A stretch of 64,000 nt of DNA from Rubidibacter lacunae KORDI 51-2. Its GTDB lineage: Bacteria > Cyanobacteriota > Cyanobacteriia > Cyanobacteriales > Rubidibacteraceae. Under the pieces are notes generated by a model. The model did not search any database, was not told the origin of the DNA, and saw only the letters and a list, made by a program, of their open reading frames with translations. Below are positions 9,039-19,467 of the stretch, piece by piece. Where the stretch lies: contig NZ_ASSJ01000076.1 in the NCBI RefSeq assembly GCF_000473895.1, positions 124,001 to 188,000 of the forward strand, written 5' to 3'. Made by a program: the position numbers and the translations under genes. The first letter of the stretch is position 1. Every line of letters begins with the position of its first letter.

Positions 9039-9968
9039 TCACATCGACTCGTCGGCCACCGCACCGTTGCGCTCTCTCTGAGCCATCTGCTGCAGCGTAT
9101 CGACGAAGGCAAAAACGGCAGGCGGGTGCAAAACATCGGCCAGGAAAGCCGCACCAATCACGCGCTCTAGGAGGGAAGGCAGCGATCGCGTTACGATGCC
9201 GGGCGGGATCGGCTGCGCGGCCAGCCGCGCCATCACCGTCGCACCTAAGCCGCGCTGGACCATGCCGAGGATGGTGGAATCTTCTTTCACTTCGTAGGCA
9301 GGGTCAATCTGTTGGTTGTGGTGGGCGAGGTAGTTGGTGATAATTTGGTGGCAGCCGTACTCCTCTGGCGAGAGGATGAGCGGGTAGCGTTTGAGATGTT
9401 CCCAGGTCAGCGTCTCGGGAGGCGGTGGGTCCGGCGGTAACAGCGCGATGTAGTCGTCGCGGAAGAGTTCGCGCGTTTCGAACTCCGGACCGGCGGGTAA
9501 GTAAGTAAAGCCGAGGTCGGCGCCTCCTTGCCGGATGTCGTCCTCGACTGCGCGAAACAGCTGATATTCGTTAATCGTGACCCGGATTCCGGGAAACCGC
9601 CGGTGGAACTGCGCGATCGCGCCGGGCAAAATGTGGGTGCCGATGCTGCGGAAGCACGCGATCGTGAGTTCGCCAGTCTCGAGGCTGCGGGCAGACTCAG
9701 CTTTACGACCGATTTCAACGAGTAAATCGAGTACGCTGCGCGCGTCAGCGGCAATGTCCGCACCGATGCTGGTGAGGAAGGCACCTTGACGACCGCGCTT
9801 GACCAGGATAGCGCCCAGTTCGTCTTCGAGAGTGGCGATCGCGTGGCTGATGGTGGACTGGGACAGAGCGAGCTTGGCAGCCGCTTGGCTGAAGTTGCCC
9901 GTGTCGGCGACAGCAACAAGCGCCCGCAGTTGCGAGAACTTGAGTTTGGTCAGGTCGATGCGGCTCAT
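9039..9968 (-). CDS. LysR-family transcriptional regulator
   Basis: A 309-residue LysR protein. The winged helix-turn-helix is at about residues 8-65 (FSQLRALVAVADTGNFSQAA, ALSQSTISHAIATLE), followed by a periplasmic-binding-like effector domain (about 95-295). The start at 9968 (MSRIDLTKLKFSQL) fits the family; the upstream extension is Arg/Pro-rich and not conserved. It is clearly different from the RbcR-type regulator at 18.3 kb. Effector and targets are unknown, and no divergent structural gene sits beside it. Confidence 0.9.
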   Translation of the reverse strand: MSRIDLTKLKFSQLRALVAVADTGNFSQAAAKLALSQSTISHAIATLEDELGAILVKRGRQGAFLTSIGADIAADARSVLDLLVEIGRKAESARSLETGELTIACFRSIGTHILPGAIAQFHRRFPGIRVTINEYQLFRAVEDDIRQGGADLGFTYLPAGPEFETRELFRDDYIALLPPDPPPPETLTWEHLKRYPLILSPEEYGCHQIITNYLAHHNQQIDPAYEVKEDSTILGMVQRGLGATVMARLAAQPIPPGIVTRSLPSLLERVIGAAFLADVLHPPAVFAFVDTLQQMAQRERNGAVADESM

Positions 9969-10342
9969 CGGATTGCCCCTCGGAGGACTTGCAGAGCAAT
10001 GGGAGCGGCGCAGACGGCTGATGGGGCTCGGTCGAAACGTATCGAGGTCTCGCGTCCGCGACACTAACTAAGTACTTTTGGCGGATTCTACCGCGAACCG
10101 CCCCCCGAGTTATCTTCTCTGGAAGAAATTTGAGACGAGATGCGGGCGACACACTTACCGCAGCGGAGATTCAACCGGGAGATCGGCACGTGCTGCCCTC
10201 TACCGCCAGCTAGCAATAGCTCTGCAAACCCGTTCGGTTGCTCTCGCGAGTGGATTGCAATCGCGCACCGCAACCTCGAATTTGGCAACCGCCACAACAG
10301 CTCGTGCAAACGCGATCTACATATAACGAACGTGACTTAAAA

Positions 10343-10414
10343 CTCCCCAGGCAAGATTCGAACTTGCGACCAATCGGTTAACAGCCGACCGCTCTACCGC
10401 TGAGCTACTGAGGA
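10343..10414 (-). tRNA. tRNA-Asn (GTT)
   Basis: A 72-base cloverleaf on the minus strand. The acceptor arm TCCTCAG/CTGGGGA has discriminator G, the D-arm contains AGCTCAGCGGTAGAGC, and the anticodon loop CTGTTAA has anticodon GTT. The T-arm contains GTTCGAATC. The CCA end is not encoded, as is common in cyanobacteria. Confidence 0.95.
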
Positions 10415-10635
10415 ACGCGGGTCGATGCTTTTGTGCATCTCGGTTCACCAGTCTAACAACAGGATATTAACCTTGACAACCAATTGGGCGGATTTGCTGA
10501 CGGAGCCCCACCCTGCAGGGTCGCCCGCGATCGCGATCGACTGTGGCTTCCCCGAACCGCGGGGGAGGACTGCAGCGCGGTAGTACACTGTGGAGACGAA
10601 CGCCCCGTAAGCGCCCGCTCGGGCGACCTGCCGTT

Positions 10636-12789
10636 ATGCCTACCTTTCTGTTGGAAGTCGGGACCGAAGAGTTACCTGCTGCTTTTGTCACGAGCGCGAT
10701 CGCGCAACTTCAAACCTCGGTACCCCAGAGCCTCGACGCTCGGTTCCTGACTTCGGAAGCGATTGCGGTATACGGCACGCCGCGCCGCTTGGCAGTGTCG
10801 ATTAGCGGCTTGCCGGCCAAGCAGCCGGATCGCGCCGAGGAGATCAAAGGTCCCCCTGCTAAAGCTGCCTTCAAAGAGGGCAAGCCGACGAAGGCAGCCG
10901 AAGGTTTCGCGCGCAAGCAGGGCGTGGCACTAGACGCGCTGGAATTGCGCGATACCGATAAGGGCGAGTTTGTTTTTATCAATAAAATCGCGATCGGGCA
11001 GCCGACGAAGGACGTTTTAGCCGCATTGGTGCCAGAGTGGATTGGCAGCTTGGAAGGCAAACGCTTCATGTGTTGGGGCGACGGCGACTTGCGCTTCTCG
11101 CGACCGATTCGCTGGTTGGTGGCACTGCTAGATCGGGACGTACTGCCGATCGCGCTGACCAACGGCTCGGAAACCGTGCGAAGCGATCGCTTTACCCAAG
11201 GACATCGCGTCCTGTCGCCGCAACCGCTAACGATCCCGCATGCCGACGCGTACGTCGAGGTGCTCGCCAAGGCTCGGATTGTCGTCGAGCCAGCACGCCG
11301 GCGGACGACGATCGCGCGCGACGTGCAAGAGGCTGCTGCGACCAAAGGCGGGCACGCGATCGTTTATGACGACTTGCTCGCAGAAGTCTCCGAACTCGTG
11401 GAAGCCCCCTCAATCGCGCTCGGCGGTTTTGACGAGCAGTTTTTGGAGCTGCCGGTGGAAGTGGCGACGACGGAGATGATCGCCCACCAGCGCTACTTCC
11501 CAGTCTGGAAGGATGCCAGCGCTACCGAATTGCTGCCCTACTTCATCACCGTTTCTAACGGCGATCCCACAAAAGCCGACATTATCGCTGCCGGCAACGC
11601 GCGGGTGCTGCGGGCGCGGCTGGCCGACGGTCAATTCTTTTTCGACCGGGATCGCCAACAGTCGTTGGAAGCGTTTGTACCGAAGCTGGATGCGGTAACG
11701 TTCCAAGCCGATCTGGGGTCGGTGGGCGCGAAAGTCGGGCGCGTGCGAGCGGTTGCCGGCTGGATTGCCACCCAGTTAGCATTGTCGGCCGGCGATCGCG
11801 CGCTCGTCGATCGCGCTGCGCTGCTGTGCAAGGCCGACTTGGTGACGCAGATGGTCGGCGAGTTCCCCGAACTGCAGGGCATTATGGGTGAGAAATACGC
11901 CCGCGCAAGCAGCGAACCTGAGGCCGTGGCTGTAGCGATTGCGGAGCACTACCTACCGCGCGGCGCGACGGACGGCCTGCCGCAAACGACTGTCGGTCGG
12001 GTCGTGGGCATTGCCGATCGCCTCGACACCCTAGTCGGTATTTTTGGCGTAGGTCTGTTGCCAAGCGGATCGTCCGATCCCTTCGCCTTGCGGCGGGCAG
12101 GCAACGCAATCGTCGCGATCGTTTGGGACGGCCTGCTGCCCCTGGATTTGTCAGATTTGCTGCAGCGTGGCGTCACGCAGTTCGAAGAGGCGTTTGGGCA
12201 AGGCGATCGCACGAGCGGGTTGCTAGATCAGTTGCAGGACTTCTTCGTGCAGCGCGTGCGGAGTTTGCTCGGTGAGGCGATCGACTACGACCTCATCGAC
12301 GCACTCCTCGGAAACGAAGCCGATCGTGAATACCGCGATCGCGCTCTCAACGACTTACCGGACCTGCAAGCCCGCGCGCGTTTTCTGCAAACCATTCGGC
12401 GAAATGGCCGGCTCGACGCCATCTACGAAACAGTTAACCGTTCTGCGCGCTTAGCTGAAAAAGGCGACTTGGACCTGCAGACCCTCGATCCTAGCGCGAT
12501 TGTATCGCCCGCCCGCTTCGAGAAAGCCTCCGAGCAGGAGGTGTTCGATGGATTGGTAACATTGTTGCCGCAAACCGAAACCGCTCGCGCCGAGCGCAAC
12601 TACCAGCTACTTGTCGATGGCTTGATCGCACTCGCACCGGCTGTCGGCCGCTTTTTCGACGGACCCGATAGCGTGTTGGTGATGGACGAGGACGAGGCAG
12701 TGCGACGCAACCGCCTGAACCTACTAGGCGCGATCCGCAACCATGCGCGGGTGCTTGCGGACTTCGGCGCGATCGTCAAACCGGGCTAA
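10636..12789 (+). CDS. glyS: glycyl-tRNA synthetase beta subunit
   Basis: A 717-residue beta subunit of the alpha2-beta2 bacterial glycyl-tRNA synthetase. It starts with the family sequence [13 protein letters not shown] and carries [18 protein letters not shown], the HD-like region (about 380-520), and a C-terminal DALR-like anticodon-binding region (about 590-717). The ATG at 10636 is chosen because upstream open sequence is not conserved. The alpha subunit (glyQ) is not in the window. Confidence 0.97.
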   Translation: MPTFLLEVGTEELPAAFVTSAIAQLQTSVPQSLDARFLTSEAIAVYGTPRRLAVSISGLPAKQPDRAEEIKGPPAKAAFKEGKPTKAAEGFARKQGVALDALELRDTDKGEFVFINKIAIGQPTKDVLAALVPEWIGSLEGKRFMCWGDGDLRFSRPIRWLVALLDRDVLPIALTNGSETVRSDRFTQGHRVLSPQPLTIPHADAYVEVLAKARIVVEPARRRTTIARDVQEAAATKGGHAIVYDDLLAEVSELVEAPSIALGGFDEQFLELPVEVATTEMIAHQRYFPVWKDASATELLPYFITVSNGDPTKADIIAAGNARVLRARLADGQFFFDRDRQQSLEAFVPKLDAVTFQADLGSVGAKVGRVRAVAGWIATQLALSAGDRALVDRAALLCKADLVTQMVGEFPELQGIMGEKYARASSEPEAVAVAIAEHYLPRGATDGLPQTTVGRVVGIADRLDTLVGIFGVGLLPSGSSDPFALRRAGNAIVAIVWDGLLPLDLSDLLQRGVTQFEEAFGQGDRTSGLLDQLQDFFVQRVRSLLGEAIDYDLIDALLGNEADREYRDRALNDLPDLQARARFLQTIRRNGRLDAIYETVNRSARLAEKGDLDLQTLDPSAIVSPARFEKASEQEVFDGLVTLLPQTETARAERNYQLLVDGLIALAPAVGRFFDGPDSVLVMDEDEAVRRNRLNLLGAIRNHARVLADFGAIVKPG

Positions 12790-13189
12790 CAGCTCCTGAA
12801 AACCCTGTAAACATCAAGTACCGCTGCAGGGGGCTAAATATCTCAAAGTGCTGGCAATTTCCGAGCGCTGGCAGCTGGTCGAGAGATTCGAGCAATGATC
12901 GTAATGCAGCCGCAGGTGATATCAATTTACACAATGCTTCTGACAGATGAGGCAAACAATCCCTTGGAGTAAAAATTCCCGTCCTGCCATCTGTCGAAGC
13001 ACTTCCGAGAGTTGGCATGACTTGCCCTAAAAACTGGCGTTACGGATCGTCTAGGCAACAGACATATGTGACGCACCCCCCACGCGAAGCGACAGTGCAA
13101 CGAACCTCCATACTCGTTTACTAAGATTGTGGTCGGGAACCTCTCCCCTCACCACCAACTCGCAGGTAGCAGTAGGCTCGACTTCGGGA
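12790..13189. other. intergenic, nothing recognised
   Basis: About 400 bases between rightward glyS and the leftward small membrane protein gene. Short open frames look non-coding. The only clear structure is the hairpin that follows at 13190. Confidence 0.4.
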
Positions 13190-13216
13190 CAGAGCGGCGA
13201 GATTGTCGCCGCTCTG
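13190..13216 (-). terminator. strong hairpin after the membrane protein gene
   Basis: Arms CAGAGCGGCGA and TCGCCGCTCTG (11 of 11 paired) enclose a five-base loop. It sits 30 bp past the stop of the leftward gene. No T run follows, so it could be a Rho-assisted or processing hairpin rather than a classic terminator. Confidence 0.55.
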
Positions 13217-13246
13217 CGGCGTCACGACCGATAAGGGCAATCGCCG

Positions 13247-13618
13247 TTAGCGGCTCAATTCACCTACGCGATTTCGTCTGACAAGCGCGGCGCGTCCCCA
13301 ACCATACAGCCGTTGCAGCGAGCCCGGCGCGGCGATCGCCCACAGCGACTCAGCCCAACACACCAACGCCAACGCCAGCAACACAAACGTTACGGGCGTT
13401 ACCACCCGAACTGCCAGCCACGTCCCGACGTGCAAGACCATGATGGTCGCCACCAGCAGCGCGCCACCCGCCGCTCCGTAGCGCCAGCGGCGGGTGCGAG
13501 CGCGCATCGTCCACCACAATGCCAGTGCTGTCAGCGCGACACTACCCGGCACCAATACCGCACAGATTGCCGCGCAGTGCGTGCGAGACAGTTCGGCGAT
13601 CGCGAATAAATCGAGCAC
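13247..13618 (-). CDS. small conserved membrane protein
   Basis: A 123-residue protein with about three hydrophobic helices (around AICAVLVPGSVALTALALWW, ALLVATIMVLHVGTWLAV, TFVLLALALVCWAESLWAI). The GTG at 13618 has GGAGAA eight bases upstream and gives LDLFAIAELSRTHCAAICA, resembling a conserved cyanobacterial hypothetical family from memory. The function is unknown. A hairpin follows the stop. Confidence 0.65.
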   Translation of the reverse strand: MLDLFAIAELSRTHCAAICAVLVPGSVALTALALWWTMRARTRRWRYGAAGGALLVATIMVLHVGTWLAVRVVTPVTFVLLALALVCWAESLWAIAAPGSLQRLYGWGRAALVRRNRVGELSR

Positions 13619-14009
13619 GAGTTCTCCACCAAATTCTGACTGAACGAGAATCAAACGAGGACGGCGACGCAATGAGCAACAGCCAAGCCTTAGAAAAACT
13701 ACCAGGAAAGTAAGGCTTGATTTAAGACCATATCAACCGCGATCAGTACTTAAACCAAAAACCGATCGTTTTCAGTTACGATCGCGTGGATCCTGGATGT
13801 CGATGTAATCGATTTTTACAAAACGATACGCTAAAGCGAGTTAATACCTTAGCTATCGTGTCACAACCGATCGCAGGCAAACGTTAAGTCTGTTTGCGAG
13901 ACGTTTACGAGTTATTAAGTTAACGCCACGCACCCGGTCCGCCCCAGAGTTCGATTTTAGGATGATATTTAGATGAGGTTGCTCAACATAACGATTAGGA
14001 AGTTTTATC
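13619..14009. other. AT-richer intergenic region
   Basis: No gene is seen. The region is richer in A and T than its surroundings and probably contains promoters for the leftward membrane protein gene and the rightward hypothetical gene at 14010. Confidence 0.4.
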
Positions 14010-14333
14010 ATGCCCCTTAAGATTGTCAACAAATATGACACGAACGTTACACTCACCCATGACGCGCGTAACATTCTTTTTTCGTTACTCTCAAGCACCG
14101 GATTTACGAAACAGGTTTGCGACCGTTGTCAAGCAGTTGGGGTTGGCTTTGCCGGACTTGTTTTCCCTCCCGTGCCCTACAGCGAGGAAACCCCCCACGG
14201 GATGCCCGTCGAGTTTGAGCCGTACCACTTCTCAGACGATTATTTAATTGTTAATGTCCCGCCGAAGTTCATGTTCCAAGCAAAGGTATTCCAACCCAGC
14301 CGCTTGTGCGCGATCTACCGCCTCCAGCGCTAG
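14010..14333 (+). CDS. hypothetical protein
   Basis: A 107-residue frame with AGGA eight bases before its ATG. I recognise no family. It contains a CDRC motif (residues 37-40), a Pro-rich middle and a basic end, with no signal peptide or membrane helix. The Shine-Dalgarno match and long AT-rich leader favour a real gene, though coding potential is only moderate. Confidence 0.4.
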   Translation: MPLKIVNKYDTNVTLTHDARNILFSLLSSTGFTKQVCDRCQAVGVGFAGLVFPPVPYSEETPHGMPVEFEPYHFSDDYLIVNVPPKFMFQAKVFQPSRLCAIYRLQR

Positions 14334-14813
14334 ACCTGCTGCAAAACTCGCGGAGCTTTAGTCCTCAGTTTTCGCTTGCTTCCCGCATCTTCAAATTGAC
14401 TCGCCGAGTTTTTGCAAATTGAGGCGGCACGTGGTGTCGCAATTCTCAGTTGAGTACCCGAAGGGTGAATTGTTCTATCGAAAATAATGCTTGTGTTGGC
14501 TCGCACTCCGTAGGCCAAGGCTTATGGATGGGGGCTATCTCTTGCGTAAATTCTTTTTAGCCAACTGCTTTGGAAGCCGGCGGTTGCCGACAGTTACCGA
14601 CGATCGATTAAAAACGCTAAAAACCACACGCAAGGAAAGATTGGGATACCTGCAATCCTTCCTTGCGTCTTGTGAACTGTGCATCCCCTGCAGCCGCGAT
14701 CGCATGCCCGAGGCTCTGGTGTGTGGCAATCGTTGCAGTGCCCAGTTAGTCCCAAGGCGCGAGAAGCCGACGGCTAGAATAGTTTCGGTCGAGTCGTCGG
14801 CACTTGCCTGAGG
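14334..14813. other. intergenic before the Ser/Thr kinase
   Basis: No gene is supported. An inverted repeat lies at 14629-14667 (arms CGCAAGGAA and TTCCTTGCG, 21-base spacer), of unknown role. The kinase promoter should lie between it and 14814. Confidence 0.4.
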
Positions 14814-16508
14814 ATGCCCATTATGGCTGCTGTATTGCTCAACAATCGATATCAAGTCCTGCGCGAACTCGGTCGTGGAGGTTTCGGGCGGACCTACCTT
14901 GCGATCGATACGCACATGCCCTCCGGGCAGCAATGCGCTATCAAGCAGCTCAAGCCTTTGCTGACCGACCCCGATCGATACGACCTTGCTTGCGAACGGT
15001 TCCAACGTGAAGCCGCCGTGCTCGAAGCCCTCGGCCGCGACAGCGAATGTATTCCCTGCCTATACGCGTATTTTGCTGAAGCTAATACGTTTTATTTGGT
15101 GCAAGAGTGGATAGACGGACCGACGCTGACACAGGCCGTTTCCGATAGCGGCTGCCTGTCACCCGGCGAGGTCCGCGTTTTGCTGGAGGACCTGTTGGGA
15201 TTATTAGATTTCGTTCACCAGCGCCGCATCATTCACCGCGATATTAAGCCAGACAACGTCATCCTACGTGCCTCCGACGGCAAACCCGTTTTGATCGACT
15301 TCGGAATTGTTAAAGAAGCGGTCGATACGCTTTTAGATCTCGATGGGAGCGGCACGAGATCGCTGTCAATCGGTACACCGGGCTATATGGCGCCGGAGCA
15401 GGCAGCAGGGCGGCCGGTATACTCCAGCGACCTATACAGCCTCGGCTTGACTGCCGTATACGCCCTCAGCGATCGCTCTCCTCAGGAGTTAGAAACCGAT
15501 CCGCGGACGGGCGAAATTGCCTGGCGCCAGGTATTACCAGACCTACACTCGTCGCTGGCTGGCGCCCTCGATCGCTGCTTGCGGTTTCACCCGCGCGACC
15601 GATTTTCGACAGCAGCGGAGATGCTGGTATCCTTGCGCGGCGGCCCGGTTCCCATCCGCGCGACAGTCCCCACCAGTGCGACCGCTCTCAGCGCACCCGC
15701 GACTGCTGCTGCACCGCCGACCGCGACGGCAATTACCGATCCGACAGTCGCAACGCAGGTCTTGCCGCGACCGGAACCCCCACCACCTCGCGATCGCTTT
15801 TGGCTGGTGACCGGTTTCCTAGCATCGGGCGTCGTCGCTGCCGGGTTAATTGCCGGGTACGGACTGGTGCGCTTTAGCGACGCGCTATCACAACCTACGG
15901 TAAACCGACGGCTGGAAGGCCAGCGGTCAGCAAGTGTCGCCCCCTTCGAGCTACTCCCCGATTCGATTGCTGCTAGCAAACCGGAAGACACGACCGAGGC
16001 GGAGTCGGACACCGCGATCGCGCCCGAGCCCGAGCCCGAGCCCGAGCCCGAAGCAACCCTGCCGCGCCAGCCACCAACCGTTATCGTTCCAACCGAGCCA
16101 ACACCGTCCCCACCAGCAGTACGCTGGTTTGCAGAAGGCACCCCCGAACGCGAAATTCGCGAGGCATTGGGCGAGCCAGCTGCCACGACACCGGGGAGTT
16201 TATTGGGCACGGACGTGGTTCTCTACCGCGATATTGCCACCAAGGCCGACTTGGGTTATGTGGTTGATAGTTCCTCGCGGCGCTTGCGCCAAACCAACGT
16301 ACACTTCGCTCCCAACGATAGTCTTGAGGGGATCCAAGCGGCTTTGACCGAGCTCCTCGGCGGTTCTCTGCCACCAGCCACTGCCAATGCCCTGCGCCAG
16401 GTTTATGCAGGCGAAACCGACCGCCGGCAGTTCGCAAGCAGCAGAGTTGCCGGGATGGTCCACCGCAATCGCGGTCGACTGGCGGTTAGCTTTTGGGATG
16501 CCAACTAA
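14814..16508 (+). CDS. serine/threonine protein kinase, membrane-anchored
   Basis: A 564-residue Hanks-type kinase. The N-terminal kinase domain (about 13-275) has the glycine loop GRGGFGRTYLA, ATP lysine in CAIKQLK, catalytic HRDIKPDN, DFG in LIDFGIVKEA, and GTPGYMAPEQ. A Pro/Thr/Ala linker precedes one membrane helix (about 330-350). A periplasmic part follows, with a Glu-Pro repeat (EPEPEPEPE, about 403-411) and a C-terminal domain starting VRWFAEGTPEREIREALG. A start at 14823 (MAAVLLNNRYQ) is equally likely. It ends 11 bp before the Sua5-type gene. Substrates are unknown. Confidence 0.93.
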   Translation: MPIMAAVLLNNRYQVLRELGRGGFGRTYLAIDTHMPSGQQCAIKQLKPLLTDPDRYDLACERFQREAAVLEALGRDSECIPCLYAYFAEANTFYLVQEWIDGPTLTQAVSDSGCLSPGEVRVLLEDLLGLLDFVHQRRIIHRDIKPDNVILRASDGKPVLIDFGIVKEAVDTLLDLDGSGTRSLSIGTPGYMAPEQAAGRPVYSSDLYSLGLTAVYALSDRSPQELETDPRTGEIAWRQVLPDLHSSLAGALDRCLRFHPRDRFSTAAEMLVSLRGGPVPIRATVPTSATALSAPATAAAPPTATAITDPTVATQVLPRPEPPPPRDRFWLVTGFLASGVVAAGLIAGYGLVRFSDALSQPTVNRRLEGQRSASVAPFELLPDSIAASKPEDTTEAESDTAIAPEPEPEPEPEATLPRQPPTVIVPTEPTPSPPAVRWFAEGTPEREIREALGEPAATTPGSLLGTDVVLYRDIATKADLGYVVDSSSRRLRQTNVHFAPNDSLEGIQAALTELLGGSLPPATANALRQVYAGETDRRQFASSRVAGMVHRNRGRLAVSFWDAN

Positions 16509-16519
16509 TCGCAAGTCAT

Positions 16520-17110
16520 ATGCCGCTGGTCTCTGAAGCTGAATTAGTTGCCGGCGCAATCGCTGGGAAATTAGCGAGTTTCCCGACCGATACTGTACCC
16601 GCGCTAGCGGTCCGACCCGACTGCGCAGCATCGATCTTTGCCGCCAAACAGCGCCTGCCGGATAAGCCGTTGATCTTGATGGGGGCAACGGCAGCAGACC
16701 TGTGGGACTATGCCTGCGGCAGCGATCTCGAGCGTGCCGCGTGGGCAAGTGCGGTACGGAATGACTGGCCGGGGCAACTGACACTCGTGCTACCGGCCGG
16801 ATCGAACGTGCCGCCGGCAGTCAACCCCAACGACCCGAGCACCATCGGGCTGCGCGTTCCCGACAGCGATTTTGCCCGTGCTATTCTAGCTGCGACCGGG
16901 CCGCTTGCAACGACCAGCGCCAATCGCTCGGGCTGTGCACCGCTAAAGACCCCCGAGGCGATTGCAAGAGCCTTCCCCGATGCCCTCGTGCTCGATGTGG
17001 CAGTACCGCCTAGCAGTGGCGTGCCCTCCACCGTGGCGAAGTGGACGAAAGCAGGTTGGGAAATCTTGCGTCATGGAGGAGTCGCGGCTGACTCGTTGCC
17101 CACTATATGA
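16520..17110 (+). CDS. L-threonylcarbamoyladenylate synthase (Sua5/YrdC family)
   Basis: A 196-residue Sua5/YciO/YrdC protein. It has the KLASFPTDTVPALAV active-site entry and the conserved end PLATTSANRSGCAP. The family makes the threonylcarbamoyl adenylate needed for t6A37 in ANN-decoding tRNAs. It is probably co-transcribed with the kinase gene. Its 3' end overlaps the convergent coaX gene by 40 bp. A start at 16493, inside the kinase gene, is possible but less likely. Confidence 0.9.
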   Translation: MPLVSEAELVAGAIAGKLASFPTDTVPALAVRPDCAASIFAAKQRLPDKPLILMGATAADLWDYACGSDLERAAWASAVRNDWPGQLTLVLPAGSNVPPAVNPNDPSTIGLRVPDSDFARAILAATGPLATTSANRSGCAPLKTPEAIARAFPDALVLDVAVPPSSGVPSTVAKWTKAGWEILRHGGVAADSLPTI

Positions 17111-17856
17111 GCGAGCCCCCTTAGTACTAGATCTCGATCGATTGCCAGCTGCGCTGCGAGCTCCGGCGAGCGGGAGCATAGCATCGCGTGGACCGAGGAC
17201 GCATCGCCGCCGGTCAATACCACCGTTGCGCTGGGGTAGTGCTGCCACCAATCTGCGATCGCCTCGCCAACCCCAGCGGCGACAGCGTAAAGAATACCGC
17301 TGCGAATTGCGACCTCAGTGGAACGCGCCCAACGCGGGGGCAGCTCGGCAGAAAGCGAATTCATCAATACCTCAGGCAGCGCGCTGGTCCCGGTACCCAA
17401 CGACCGCGCCTGCAAGCTCAACCCAGGCCAAATTGCTCCGCCAATCAACTCGCGATCGCGATTTACCCCGGTTAGCGTGAGTGCCGTCCCCGCATCGACG
17501 ACCAACGCGGGAAATCCGCGTTCTATACCTGCTCCATATACGGCCAGCGCGCGGTCGATCCCAAACGTCGGGTAGGCACCGCGCAAGGGTACGCGATCGA
17601 GGGCGATCTCCCGTGCCTGTTGCAGATTTTGCCAGTACGCTGTCTGCTCTCCGACCACCGAAGCTAGATACAACGGGGTTTCGGAAGCTAGGTTAATGTT
17701 TGCCGGCAGCCACTGTTCGAGTTCGCCAGCTGCTATGGGAGTGCTAGGGTGCGGACTATGCCAAGTTTGCAAAAGCGTCGTTCCGCGCCCGAGTGCCCAA
17801 TGCAAGCGCGAGTTACCTGTCACTATTCCGAGCCAACTTGAAGTTTCGTTCACCAA
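17071..17856 (-). CDS. coaX: type III pantothenate kinase
   Basis: A 261-residue CoaX, catalysing the first step of CoA synthesis. The ASKHA-fold motifs LVVDAGTALTLTG and LIGGAIWPGLSLQ are clear, with GTDxxA-like GTSALPEV following. The phosphate-1 loop GNSRLHWAL is near the N terminus. It converges on and overlaps the Sua5-type gene by 40 bp. With coaD at 7 kb, two CoA pathway genes lie within 11 kb but not in one operon. Confidence 0.92.
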   Translation of the reverse strand: MVNETSSWLGIVTGNSRLHWALGRGTTLLQTWHSPHPSTPIAAGELEQWLPANINLASETPLYLASVVGEQTAYWQNLQQAREIALDRVPLRGAYPTFGIDRALAVYGAGIERGFPALVVDAGTALTLTGVNRDRELIGGAIWPGLSLQARSLGTGTSALPEVLMNSLSAELPPRWARSTEVAIRSGILYAVAAGVGEAIADWWQHYPSATVVLTGGDASSVHAMLCSRSPELAAQLAIDRDLVLRGLAHIVGNESAATPP

Positions 17857-18314
17857 ACTAGGTCCGAACCCAAACTGTTACCAAGTGCCGCCATCGGTTG
17901 CGCGGTTGCAGGTGCCATAAAACACAATCAGTTAGAACGCTCTCGCTGCCGATGGTAAGGATGCCTTTGTCGATCCTACATAGTGGTTTCTGCCAAACAG
18001 CGATGGCTTCACCCAGCCGAATCTAGCTGGTGCGAACGGACCGACCTGTCGGGTGCTGCCGGAGTAGCAATTGGGCGTGGTGCTCAGCATAGAATGCAGT
18101 GGAGATGGCTGCAGTTGCCTCGCGGGCCGGTTTCGTAACTTCAGATATTCATGAAAATCTGACAACGGCAAGGGTGTGATAGTGTCAGGGCAGGTATGGC
18201 TGCGCCTCCGGCGCGGATAGCAGGAGCGTGCCTACCGCTTGCGCGATCGCTCTGATGGGGGGCGATCGCACTATCGGGAATCATCACTGCGGCCTTGCGC
18301 AAGGCGGAAGCTTC
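17857..18314. other. divergent promoter region of coaX and rbcR
   Basis: A 458-bp gap without a gene. It contains an inverted repeat TCAGAT-N10-ATCTGA at 18141-18162, 153 bp before the rbcR start, annotated separately. Confidence 0.4.
18141..18162. promoter_or_regulatory. candidate LysR-type operator upstream of rbcR
   Basis: TCAGAT and ATCTGA form an inverted repeat with a 10-base AT-rich spacer, 153 bp upstream of the LysR gene. LysR regulators usually bind such T-N11-A type dyads and often control their own gene. Assignment is by position and symmetry only. Confidence 0.35.
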
Positions 18315-19319
18315 ATGTCCGACATTCCCTTTACGCTCGACCAACTCCGGATCCTAAAGGCGATCGCTTCGGAGGGTAGCTTTAAACGCGCAGCCGACAC
18401 GCTGTACATTTCTCAGCCGGCCGTAAGCCTGCAGGTGCAAAATCTAGAGCGCCAAATGGATGTCCCGCTATTCGACCGCGGCGGTCGGCGCGCGCAATTG
18501 ACTGAAGCCGGGCAGCTCCTGTTGAGTTATGGCGAGAAGGTACTATCCCTCTGCCAAGAAACGTGCAGGGCGATTGAGGACCTACAGAACCTTCAAGGCG
18601 GCACCCTGCTGATTGGTGCCTCCCAGACAACCGGAACCTACCTGCTACCACGCATGATCGGTGCTTTCCGACAGAAATACACCGACGTTGCGGTCCAGTT
18701 GCACGTTCACTCGACTCGCCGAACGTCCTGGAGCGTTGCGAATGGCCAAGTCGATCTCGCCATCATTGGCGGCGAAGTTCCAACCGAGCTCCAAGATACG
18801 CTCGATATTTATCCCTACGCCGAGGACGAGTTAGCGCTGATCGTGACGGGGTCACATCCGATGGCCAAGCTCGAGGCCATCCCCAAGGAAGATCTGTACA
18901 AACTCGGGTTCATTACCCTCGACTCCCAGTCGACCATTCGCAAGGTGATCGATCAGGTTTTGGTTCGCCATAACATCAACTCCAAACGACTGAAGATCGA
19001 AATGGAGCTTAATTCTATAGAGGCGATCAAAAATGCAGTGCAGTCCGGTCTCGGAGCGGCATTCGTCTCAACGACGGCGATCGAAAAGGAGTTGCAGATG
19101 CAAACGCTAAGACGGCTGGCGATCGAGGACGTGTCGGTGCGGCGGACGCTTTCACTGATCGTCAATCCCAATCGCTATCGCTCCAAAGCAGCCGAAGCCT
19201 TCATGCAGGAAATCTTGCCGCTATACTGCACGGACGGATGGTTCAAAGGTCTGGATACGCCGCAGCCGACCCAGTCTAACCGTCGCCGCGCTGCAGCTTC
19301 TAAGCCCAGTCGCAGTTGA
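18315..19319 (+). CDS. rbcR: LysR-family regulator of RbcR (Ycf30) type
   Basis: A 334-residue LysR protein. The N terminus [20 protein letters not shown], the [18 protein letters not shown] and the effector-domain stretch [20 protein letters not shown] closely match cyanobacterial RbcR/Ycf30, which responds to carbon metabolites and controls Rubisco genes. The related CmpR and NdhR cannot be wholly excluded. The ATG at 18315 fits the family. A divergent dyad lies 153 bp upstream. No rbc genes are in the window. Confidence 0.85.
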   Translation: MSDIPFTLDQLRILKAIASEGSFKRAADTLYISQPAVSLQVQNLERQMDVPLFDRGGRRAQLTEAGQLLLSYGEKVLSLCQETCRAIEDLQNLQGGTLLIGASQTTGTYLLPRMIGAFRQKYTDVAVQLHVHSTRRTSWSVANGQVDLAIIGGEVPTELQDTLDIYPYAEDELALIVTGSHPMAKLEAIPKEDLYKLGFITLDSQSTIRKVIDQVLVRHNINSKRLKIEMELNSIEAIKNAVQSGLGAAFVSTTAIEKELQMQTLRRLAIEDVSVRRTLSLIVNPNRYRSKAAEAFMQEILPLYCTDGWFKGLDTPQPTQSNRRRAAASKPSRS

Positions 19320-19467
19320 GCGATCGCTGCGGACAGTTGCGCGGAGCAAGGTGTCCTCAGGACGGATGTCGTTGTTAGTTCGCGCTAGGGGACGAGGCGG
19401 GCGCCCGCGGGGCGATCGCTACAATCGAGGGTAGACAGCGAACATTCCAAGCAAAGGCCGCACGTCC

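Noticed and set aside
10102-10115. CCCCCGAGTTATCT shared with 20433-20446
   Set aside because: A 14-base match is expected by chance several times in a window this size; the flanks do not align.
10612-10625. CGCCCGCTCGGGCG dyad also found within 6127-6142
   Set aside because: Short and GC-rich. Two occurrences are not enough to call a repeat family.
15587-16210. 207-codon frame antisense to the Ser/Thr kinase
   Set aside because: The product is a Gly/Ser/Val low-complexity mirror of the kinase's Pro/Thr/Glu linker.
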